NCBI GenBank assembly: GCA_003220005.1
Contig: QHRD01000010.1
Location: 1 to 42,768, forward strand
Origin: Verrucomicrobiota bacterium
GTDB lineage: Bacteria; Verrucomicrobiota; Verrucomicrobiia; Chthoniobacterales; UBA10450
Reading direction: 5' to 3'
Length of the DNA stretch: 42,768 bases
This document shows, in pieces, positions 35,705 to 42,768 of this stretch. The translations under genes and the position numbers were made by a program. Position 1 is the stretch's first letter. Every line of letters starts with the position of its first letter. Under the pieces are notes generated by a model, which saw nothing but the letters and a program-made list of their open reading frames with translations, ran no database searches and was not told where the DNA came from.

Positions 35705-36670
35705 ATGAAAAAAATCGGAATTCTTTTTGGACAGGAACACAGTTTCCCGCCGGCATTTGTCGAGCGCGTGAACCAGAAGACCGGCGGCAAGGATATCGCC
35801 GCTGAATTCGTCAGGATCGACAAGGTCATCCAGGGGGAACCGTGCGGTTACGACGTGGTGATCGATCGCATCTCGCAGGACGTGCCATTCTATCGAGCAT
35901 GGCTCAAGAATGCCGCACTCACCGGCACCGCCGTCGTCAACAATCCGTTCTGGTGGAGCGCCGACGACAAATTTTTCAATAATGCGCTGGCTACGAAGAT
36001 CGGCGTGGCAGTTCCGCGCACGGTGTTGCTCCCATCGCACCAGCTCCCTCCGGACACCAACGAAAAGTCCTTTCGGAATCTTGGTTATCCACTCGATTGG
36101 GAAGCGATTTTCAATTACGTCGGCTGGCCGGCGTTTTTCAAACCGTTCATCGGCGGGGGATGGAAGAACGTCTATCGATTGCACAATCGCGAAGAATTTT
36201 TCCGCGCTTACAACGACACTGGCCAACTGGTGATGATGCTGCAGGAGGAAATTAAGTTCGACATGTATTTCCGCTGCTACTCAATCGATCAGCGCCACGT
36301 CCGTATCATGCCGTATGAGCCGCGGCATCCATTTCATTTGCGTTATCAGACTGAATGGCACGCGCCAAAAGAGATTCTGCAAAAAGTCGAGGAGGGCGTG
36401 CTCCGATTGAATCAGTTTCTCGGCTACGACCTGAACACAGTAGAGTTCGCGATGCGGGACAGCGTGCCAGTGGCGATCGATTTTTGCAATCCTGCGCCCG
36501 ATTGCGAAGCGGCCTGGATTGGCCAAGCCAATTTCGAATGGGTCGTCGAAGCAATTTCAGAAATGGCCATTCGGAAAGCGCGTGAGCACGTGCCTGGCCG
36601 CGACAACCTGAGCTGGGGCAAGTTTTTGCAAGCCGCGGTAACAAAGTGTTCGCTGAGCGACCTGGCGTAG
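35705..36670 (+). CDS. ATP-grasp-like protein
   Basis: MKKIGILFGQEHSFPPAFVERVN ... WPAFFKPFIGGGWKNVYRLHNREEFFRAYNDTGQLVMMLQEEIKFDMYFRCY ... NTVEFAMRDSVPVAIDFCNPAPDCE; ATG 35705, upstream part of the ORF is repeat. Confidence 0.75.
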   Translation: MKKIGILFGQEHSFPPAFVERVNQKTGGKDIAAEFVRIDKVIQGEPCGYDVVIDRISQDVPFYRAWLKNAALTGTAVVNNPFWWSADDKFFNNALATKIGVAVPRTVLLPSHQLPPDTNEKSFRNLGYPLDWEAIFNYVGWPAFFKPFIGGGWKNVYRLHNREEFFRAYNDTGQLVMMLQEEIKFDMYFRCYSIDQRHVRIMPYEPRHPFHLRYQTEWHAPKEILQKVEEGVLRLNQFLGYDLNTVEFAMRDSVPVAIDFCNPAPDCEAAWIGQANFEWVVEAISEMAIRKAREHVPGRDNLSWGKFLQAAVTKCSLSDLA

Positions 36671-36690
36671 CACCGACAACCGGCAATCGT

Positions 36691-36775
36691 CCGCAGATTA
36701 CGCAGATTGTCGCAGAGTAAAGGCAGAAGCGCTTTGGGTTTGGAAATAATCTGTGTAAATCTGCGAAATCTGCGG
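36691..36775. repeat. inverted-repeat element CCGCAGATTACGCAGATT...AATCTGTGTAAATCTGCGAAATCTGCGG
   Basis: perfect outer CCGCAGATT/AATCTGCGG arms, between the ATP-grasp and GCS2 genes. Confidence 0.7.
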
Positions 36776-36795
36776 ATGTTTTTCTTCCGCTGTTC

Positions 36796-37911
36796 ATGAA
36801 GGAGCACACATTTACCCTCGGCATTGAAGAAGAATTCGCGATCGTCGATCCGGAGACGCGCGAGCTGCGGTCGCACATTCAGGAAATCCTCGAGGGCGGC
36901 AAGATCATGCTCAAAGAGCAGATCAAACCGGAGATGCACCAGTCCGTCGTCGAGCTCGGCACTGAGATTTGTGATTCCATCGAGCACGCGCGCACGCATG
37001 TGATTGATCTTCGCAGCAAACTGGCTGATCTCGCGGCCAAGGCTGGACTAAAAATCGCATCCGTCGGCACACATCCGTTTTCCCACTGGCGCGACCAGCA
37101 CATCACCGAAGGCGAACGTTACCAGCAGATCATTGAAGACATGCAGTTGCTGGCGCGTGCGAATCTCATTTTTGGTTTGCACGTGCACGTTGGCATCCCC
37201 AATCGCGAAATGGCAATCCACGTGATGAATCAGGCGCGCTATTTCTTACCGCATCTTTACGCGCTCTCGGTTAACTCGCCGTTTTGGGTCGGCGAACACA
37301 CCGGACTGAAAGGTTACCGACTGAAGGTGTTTGAGCGTTTTCCCCGCACAGGCATTCCCGACGCGTTCGAATCGCTTTCTGAGTACGAAGACTACTGCAA
37401 GCTGCTGGTGAAGACCGGCTGTATTGACAATCCGAAGAAAATCTGGTGGGACATACGGCTGCATCCGTTTTTCGACACATTGGAGGTGCGCGTGTGCGAC
37501 GCCCAAACCCGCGTGGACGACACACTCGCCATCGCAGCGTTGATTCAGGCTATCGTTGCGAAGCTCTTTAAGCTACATCATCAAAACATCACTTTCCGGA
37601 TTTACCGGCGCCGGCTTCTGGATGAGAACCGCTGGCGCGCGGCCCGGTATGGCATCGATGGAAAGCTAATCGATTTCGGCAGGGAAACGGAAGTGGAGGA
37701 ACGCAGCTTACTCAACGAACTGCTCGAGTTCGTGGCCAGTGAGGTGGACGAGTTCGGCACGCGGCGCGAGATGGCGCACATCGAGCGGATCATGAACGAA
37801 GGCACCGGAGCGGACCGACAACTGGCCGTCTGGGAACGCACGCAAGATATGACTGCTGTAGTCGATCACATCGTCGCGGAAACGTACGAAGGTTTAACGC
37901 CAGCGCAGTAA
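36796..37911 (+). CDS. carboxylate-amine ligase, YbdK-type (GCS2 family)
   Basis: FTLGIEEEFAIVDPETRELRSH, GTHPFSHWRDQHITEGERYQQI, FGLHVHVGIPNREMAI, WWDIRLHPFFDTLEVRVCDAQT. Confidence 0.93.
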   Translation: MKEHTFTLGIEEEFAIVDPETRELRSHIQEILEGGKIMLKEQIKPEMHQSVVELGTEICDSIEHARTHVIDLRSKLADLAAKAGLKIASVGTHPFSHWRDQHITEGERYQQIIEDMQLLARANLIFGLHVHVGIPNREMAIHVMNQARYFLPHLYALSVNSPFWVGEHTGLKGYRLKVFERFPRTGIPDAFESLSEYEDYCKLLVKTGCIDNPKKIWWDIRLHPFFDTLEVRVCDAQTRVDDTLAIAALIQAIVAKLFKLHHQNITFRIYRRRLLDENRWRAARYGIDGKLIDFGRETEVEERSLLNELLEFVASEVDEFGTRREMAHIERIMNEGTGADRQLAVWERTQDMTAVVDHIVAETYEGLTPAQ

Positions 37912-38001
37912 GCCCGGGACTGTATTTTTGCGTTAGGTTGTGACTGTGCGCACAACGGGTAAAATCAGGGAAATAGTTATCGGTTCAATGGTGACGAAGT
38001 C

Positions 38002-38631
38002 ATGATTGGTACAGGCATACTCAAAGGAATGGCTGTGACGGCACGGAACTTTGTCGGAAGTTATTTCGACAAGGAACGGCTGATTACGGTGCAGTATCCA
38101 GAGGAGCGCATTCCGCTGCCGGAGAATTACCGCAACTTTCCGATTCTAATTTACGATGGCGAGGATTCGCAAGCTGGCCTGCGCTGTGTGGCATGCAAAA
38201 TTTGCGAGAAAGAATGTCCGCCGCAGTGCATCTACATCGTCAAGAGCGACGACAAAAAGCCCGATTACATGGGCAAGCCGCAGTTTTATCCGAAGGTCTT
38301 CGATATTGATATCTCAGTTTGCATGAGCTGCCAGATTTGCGTCGAAGTTTGCCCGTTTGAAGCGATCAAGATGGACAAGGAATTTGAGCTAAGTAAGCGC
38401 GAACGCTTTAATCATCTGCTCTCGCGGAAGGAGGATTTGTCCAAGCCTAACGAGTATTACCACAAAATTCACCCTGTCGAAGCTGCAGCCGTGGACAAAA
38501 ATCTGGCTGACGCAGCGGCAGCGGCTGAAGCGAAGAAGAGAGCCGCAGCCGAAGCGGCGGCCAAGGCCGCGGCGGCAAAGGCAGCCGCAGCGGCATCAAC
38601 GCCCACGTCGGAATCGCCTTCAGCGAGTTGA
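38002..38631 (+). CDS. NuoI-like 2x[4Fe-4S] ferredoxin subunit with Ala-rich C-terminal tail
   Basis: CVACKICEKECPPQCIYI and CMSCQICVEVCPFEAIKM; tail AAAAAEAKKRAAAEAAAKAAAAKAAAAAS. Confidence 0.88.
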   Translation: MIGTGILKGMAVTARNFVGSYFDKERLITVQYPEERIPLPENYRNFPILIYDGEDSQAGLRCVACKICEKECPPQCIYIVKSDDKKPDYMGKPQFYPKVFDIDISVCMSCQICVEVCPFEAIKMDKEFELSKRERFNHLLSRKEDLSKPNEYYHKIHPVEAAAVDKNLADAAAAAEAKKRAAAEAAAKAAAAKAAAAASTPTSESPSAS

Positions 38632-38632
38632 T

Positions 38633-38660
38633 CGGCGCGCCCGGCGGTCGCGCCCTACCA
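38633..38660. repeat. 28-bp repeat CGGCGCGCCCGGCGGTCGCGCCCTACCA, copy 2
   Basis: identical to 29541-29568. Confidence 0.9.
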
Positions 38661-38681
38661 ACACAGGGCGTCTTGCAATCG

Positions 38682-38709
38682 CAAATCGCAAATCTAAAAT
38701 CAGAAATCC
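38682..38709. repeat. heptamer-period repeat CAAATCG CAAATCT AAAATCA GAAATCC
   Basis: 4 x 7 bp, directly upstream of tRNA-Leu. Confidence 0.8.
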
Positions 38710-38713
38710 GATT

Positions 38714-38795
38714 GCCAGGGTGGCGAAATCGGCAGACGCGCCAGATTTAGGATCTGGTGGAGAAATCCTTAGGGGTTCGAGTCCCCTCCCTGGCA
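38714..38795 (+). tRNA. tRNA-Leu (TAG)
   Basis: acceptor GCCAGGG/CCCTGGC, long variable arm, anticodon stem CCAGA-TTTAGGA-TCTGG, T-loop GGTTCGAGTCC. Confidence 0.95.
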
Positions 38796-38943
38796 TTTTT
38801 CGATAAGGCAAGCAACAGGCAGTCCTGTGCCATTCAAATACACAGTGCTGAAAGCTGAGCGTTGATCGGCACTCCCTGCGAAGGAACATGCTCAGCGAGC
38901 ACCGCGAATGTGAGACTAAAGTCCCATAGCCTTTTTCTATGTT

Positions 38944-39342
38944 TTGCCACAACCTTGTGCCGTGCGAAAGTGGAGCCCCTTTATTGTCTGCCTGCTTGAT
39001 GATGACCCTTCTGTGTTAAAGGGCTTGGCGCGTCTCTTCGAGTCAGCCGATTTGCATCTGGAAACGTTTAGCAATCCCGAGACGTTTCTTGGCTATGCGC
39101 GTACTCATCGCCCACAGGTTGCGTTGATTGATGTTTGCATGCCGCAGATGAGCGGGTTGGAAGTACAATCTCAGCTCCGGAAAATTTCGCCTTCCACGCG
39201 CGTTATCGTCTTCACCGGAAACGATGATCCACTCGTTCGTTCCACTGCCTTGAACGCCGGGGCTCTGGCTTTCCTCACCAAACCTTTTGATGATGAGGAA
39301 CTCCTTACCTCCGTGCGACTGGCGTTCGCTTCGGCGACATGA
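38944..39342 (+). CDS. stand-alone response-regulator receiver domain protein (FixJ-like)
   Basis: FIVCLLDDDPSVLKGLARLFESADLHLETFSNPETFL ... ALIDVCMPQMSG ... VIVFTGNDD ... GALAFLTKPFDDEELL. Confidence 0.88.
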   Translation: MPQPCAVRKWSPFIVCLLDDDPSVLKGLARLFESADLHLETFSNPETFLGYARTHRPQVALIDVCMPQMSGLEVQSQLRKISPSTRVIVFTGNDDPLVRSTALNAGALAFLTKPFDDEELLTSVRLAFASAT

Positions 39343-39500
39343 AATTATCAGGTGCAATCTGGTTTAGGCGCCTTGCTCACCCCTAAAACAACCGAATTAG
39401 CAGGTCTTGTAGGTCATCGTGCGACCAAACTCATCTACGGTCGTGGCAGGCAACGCACTCGACCTGACATAGGTCTAAAGTCCAATAGTCTGGACAACGT

Positions 39501-40493
39501 GTGCCGATTAAACTAGATCGTTTGCTGACCGCCATGCCACTCTCTTCGAGCGAATTGGCTGCGATAGAGCGGCCGCCGACTAATTGCAAGGTCTTTGCGC
39601 ACACGCGTTGGGACGCGATCCCGGTTGCCGTCGCTCTTTTACACTGTGTTTACTTTTTCGGGATGTTTTATCTTTTCCCGCGCCTGCCGCTTTGGGTGAT
39701 GCTCATTCTCGGTTTTATCTATTCGGTGAGCATCTCCTGGAATATCAACGGCATTTCCCATAACTTCATTCACAATCCCTATTTCCGTTCGGCGATGCTG
39801 AATCGCCTGTTCAGCATCGTGGAATCAGTCACGGTTTGCTTCGGACAGGTTTTTTACGAGTGCATTCACATGCAGCATCACAAGGGAAACGCCGACCGCC
39901 CGGACGAGCACGGCGAGACCGTCGATTGGATTTCCATTTACAAGCATGGCCACGATGGCGAAGCCGAGGGTGCATTCAAATATACGTTCTTGAGTTTTTT
40001 CCGTGAAGATCCCAAGACAGTCTTCAACGAGTTGAAGCGGAAGAATCCGCGCGAGGCGTTTTGGGGCGTGACTGAGCTCGCAATGTTTGTGAGCACATTT
40101 GTTATCCTCGGCATCCTTAACTGGCGTTACATCTGTTTTCTTTTGCCGTTTTGGTATTTCGGCCACTGCCTCTCTTATCTGAACGGTTATTACCGCCATT
40201 ACGGCGGCAAACCAGACGAGCCGATCGCATGGGGCGTGAGTACCTATGGGAAGCTCTATAACTGGAGTTGGTTCTACAACGGCTACCATGCGGAACATCA
40301 TTTCCGGCCGAAGGTGCATTGGACGCGAATACAGGCACTCCGCGATCAGATTTTGGACCGACAACGAGCGGCTGGTGTTCGGGTAATCAACGTTCCGCAC
40401 GCGCTCGGCTTTCTCGATGCCGATCTACCGTCCGTTCATCAACCACCAGAACGCAACCGACTCGAGTTGGAACCTGCTTCCCCGCGTTCTTGA
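39501..40493 (+). CDS. fatty acid desaturase family protein
   Basis: histidine boxes HNFIHNP, HMQHHKGN, NGYHAEHHFRPK and several TM helices. Confidence 0.9.
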   Translation: MPIKLDRLLTAMPLSSSELAAIERPPTNCKVFAHTRWDAIPVAVALLHCVYFFGMFYLFPRLPLWVMLILGFIYSVSISWNINGISHNFIHNPYFRSAMLNRLFSIVESVTVCFGQVFYECIHMQHHKGNADRPDEHGETVDWISIYKHGHDGEAEGAFKYTFLSFFREDPKTVFNELKRKNPREAFWGVTELAMFVSTFVILGILNWRYICFLLPFWYFGHCLSYLNGYYRHYGGKPDEPIAWGVSTYGKLYNWSWFYNGYHAEHHFRPKVHWTRIQALRDQILDRQRAAGVRVINVPHALGFLDADLPSVHQPPERNRLELEPASPRS

Positions 40494-40568
40494 TCGCATC
40501 GCTGCCTTGGCAAATAACGAATTCGTTCATTGCCCTAACACCAATCCAATACTAACCAGGAGAAAACT

Positions 40569-41018
40569 ATGACTAGGAAGACATTCATTGTAACTGCGGT
40601 CGCCACCTGCGCATGGATCGCGACCTCATTCGCCGCTACAGTCCCTGCTGGCACAACCTTGGTTGTGCGAACACTCAATACCATCCAGTCAACCGACCGA
40701 GTTGGCAGAACTTTCAGCGCGCAGCTTGATCAGGATGTCGCCGTGAATGGGAAAGTCGTGCTCCGAGCCGGGACAAAATTCGATGGCAAAATCGAGTCGT
40801 CGCAAGCGAATCCGTTCCGCTCGGGTCCGCTGGTTTTGAATCTGACCGATGTCTCAGTTAACGGGCGCATAGTCCCGATTAAAACAGTCAGCGGGTTTGA
40901 AGTGCAAAACCTGGCCATGCGCGGCGGAGCTCGGGCCCGGGGCATAACAGTTGGTCCCTTTGTAGCTCCGCACGGGCTAAGAATGCAGTTCCGCCTCGCG
41001 CAACCGGTGAAACTTTAA
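40569..41018 (+). CDS. hypothetical exported protein
   Basis: signal peptide, VPAGTTLVVRTLNTIQSTDRVGRTFSAQLDQDVAVNGKVVLRAGTKFDGKIE. Confidence 0.7.
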   Translation: MTRKTFIVTAVATCAWIATSFAATVPAGTTLVVRTLNTIQSTDRVGRTFSAQLDQDVAVNGKVVLRAGTKFDGKIESSQANPFRSGPLVLNLTDVSVNGRIVPIKTVSGFEVQNLAMRGGARARGITVGPFVAPHGLRMQFRLAQPVKL

Positions 41019-41095
41019 AGGCAGCTCGCTTGCAGTGTATCGGGTTGGTTCTTTCGTAGCTCTGCTCGCGGCCGGAAAAGTATAAAGACCAAGAA

Positions 41096-42538
41096 ATGGA
41101 ATCAAAACTAAAATATATCAGTTTATCTCTGCTGACTGGCGCCTTGGCGCTGGTCGCCGAAGTTACTCCGGCGCGGGCGGCGGATAACAAACCAAATATC
41201 GTTTACATTTTAGCCGATGATCTCGGGTGGAAAGACGTTGGCTTCCACGGCTCCGACATCAAGACGCCCAACATCGATAAGCTCGCCGCGACCGGGGCTC
41301 GGCTAGAGCAGTTTTACGCGCAGCCAATGTGCACGCCGACCCGCGCAGCGCTCATGACAGGGCGCTATCCGATCCGTTATGGGCTACAAACGTTTGTGAT
41401 TCCGTCGTCAGGCACGTACGGATTGGCAACGGATGAGTGGCTACTTCCGCAGGCCTTGAAGGATGCGGGCTACAAGACTGCAATCATCGGAAAATGGCAT
41501 CTCGGCCACGCCGATAAGAAGTATTGGCCCCGGCAGCGCGGATTCGATTACCAATACGGCCCGCTGATCGGCGAGCTCGATTACTTCACTCACGAGCAGC
41601 ACGGGGTGACGGACTGGTATCGCGACAACAAGTTAGTAAAGGAGAAAGGCTATACTACGACCTTGCTCGGCAATGACGCGGTAACATTCATCAACGAGAA
41701 CAACGCTGCCACGCCGTTCTTTCTTTATCTCGCCTTCAATGCGCCGCACACTCCTTATCAGGCGCCCCAGGAGTATCTCAACCAATACAAAAACATCGCC
41801 GATCCCAGCCGGCGCGCCTATGCGGCATCGATCACAGCTATGGACGACCAGGTTGGTCGCGTTGTCGATGCGCTCGACCAAAAGAAAATCCGCGACAACA
41901 CGGTCATTATCTTCCATAGCGACAACGGCGGTACCAAGAACACCATGTTCGCCGGCGAGCTCGACATGTCCAAGGTCAAGATCCCGTGCGACAACGGCCC
42001 TTATCGCGAGGGTAAAGGCACCCTTTACGAGGGCGGTACACGAGTTTGCGCGCTCGCCAACTGGCCCGGTCACATCAAACCCGGCAGTACCGTGGACGAG
42101 ATGATCCACGTCGTGGACATGTATCCAACGCTCGCCAAACTCGCCGAGGCGCCGACCAGCAAGAGCAAGCCGCTCGATGGGATGAATGTCTGGCAAACTA
42201 TCAGCGAAGGCAAGTCGTCGCCGCGCACCGAGATTGTTTATAACGTCGAGCCGTTCCGTGGCGCAGTCCGCCAAGGCGACTGGAAACTGATCTGGCGCAC
42301 GCCGCTACCTTCTTCAGTTGAGCTTTACAATATCACGCAGGATCCCTCGGAGACGACTAACCTCGTTGCCGCGAATCCGGACAAGGTCGTGGAGTTGCAG
42401 AAGCGGATCGAGGAATTGGCAAAGGGAAGCGCCAAGGCGCTGTGGCTTGAGGCGCAATTCAAGGCGATCCAGCCCGGCCTGCACGCGCCACCGGTAATGC
42501 CTAACGAGGACGCCTACTATAAGGTGGAAGAGCCGTAA
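41096..42538 (+). CDS. arylsulfatase (S1 formylglycine-dependent sulfatase)
   Basis: NIVYILADDLGWKDVGFHG, CTPTRAALMTGRYP signature, GKWHLGH, FHSDNGG. Confidence 0.95.
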   Translation: MESKLKYISLSLLTGALALVAEVTPARAADNKPNIVYILADDLGWKDVGFHGSDIKTPNIDKLAATGARLEQFYAQPMCTPTRAALMTGRYPIRYGLQTFVIPSSGTYGLATDEWLLPQALKDAGYKTAIIGKWHLGHADKKYWPRQRGFDYQYGPLIGELDYFTHEQHGVTDWYRDNKLVKEKGYTTTLLGNDAVTFINENNAATPFFLYLAFNAPHTPYQAPQEYLNQYKNIADPSRRAYAASITAMDDQVGRVVDALDQKKIRDNTVIIFHSDNGGTKNTMFAGELDMSKVKIPCDNGPYREGKGTLYEGGTRVCALANWPGHIKPGSTVDEMIHVVDMYPTLAKLAEAPTSKSKPLDGMNVWQTISEGKSSPRTEIVYNVEPFRGAVRQGDWKLIWRTPLPSSVELYNITQDPSETTNLVAANPDKVVELQKRIEELAKGSAKALWLEAQFKAIQPGLHAPPVMPNEDAYYKVEEP

Positions 42539-42569
42539 GCCGACAATAAATGACAACCAGAAAGAGACC

Positions 42570-42768
42570 ATGAAACGCACCACTGGAAAAACATCGAGTC
42601 TCGCAGCCATTATCGCCGTAATGACACTCATATCAACCGTTGACGCCGGCGAGATCGGTCACTTCAACGGTGGAGTGATGAACATCCGGGATTACGTCGT
42701 GCCGGACCCTGGCCTTTATGTCGCAATCTATAATTACTACTACACCACCGGACAGCTCAACAACTCGA
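42570..42768 (+). CDS. partial exported protein, possibly SphA/MetA-like outer membrane family (runs off the window)
   Basis: MKRTTGKTSSLAAIIAVMTLISTVDAGEIGHFNGGVMNIRDYVVPDPGLYVAIYNYYYTTGQLNNS; open to the window end. Confidence 0.5.
   Translation, partial: MKRTTGKTSSLAAIIAVMTLISTVDAGEIGHFNGGVMNIRDYVVPDPGLYVAIYNYYYTTGQLNNS

Noticed and set aside
38620-38952. 110-aa minus-strand ORF containing GRGLEPLRISPPDPKSGASADFATL
   Set aside because: It is antisense translation of tRNA-Leu plus flanking repeats, not a protein.
1-42768. CRISPR array, prophage, IS element or toxin-antitoxin/defence island
   Set aside because: No regularly spaced direct repeats, no transposase, integrase or phage structural ORFs, and no recognisable defence genes in the ORF track.
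41096-42768. sulfatase plus following exported protein as a novel sulfated-polymer degradation locus
   Set aside because: Only one sulfatase and a truncated neighbour are visible; no sulfatase-modifying enzyme or glycoside hydrolase in the window to support a system.

Overview
The window is a gene-dense bacterial chromosomal segment with about 45 supportable CDS and two tRNAs (Thr-CGT, Leu-TAG). I see no CRISPR array, no prophage and no transposase. Gene content and repeat style suggest Verrucomicrobiota (soil type), but that is inference only. Recognisable modules: NfeD/slipin pair; UDG-like, mutM, rnc; split IcmF-type acyl-CoA mutase locus; mrp; pyrR-pyrB-pyrC; purD; thiD; TauE/USP; D,D-carboxypeptidase; an ATP-grasp + YbdK-type GCS2 ligase pair; orphan NuoI-like ferredoxin; fatty acid desaturase; sulfatase. 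The most unusual layer is a dense set of small palindromic or heptameric dispersed repeats. They sit at gene ends and also in frame inside mutM, pyrC and several places of the icmF locus, where one 83-bp element separates the B12/GTPase ORF from the mutase ORF. Three genes carry apparent lesions (mutase frameshift, mrp frameshift/deletion, in-frame TAG in a GT2). One S41-like protease has both catalytic residues replaced. No single element is demonstrably a new system. The repeat-in-gene phenomenon and the ATP-grasp/GCS2 pair are the best leads.
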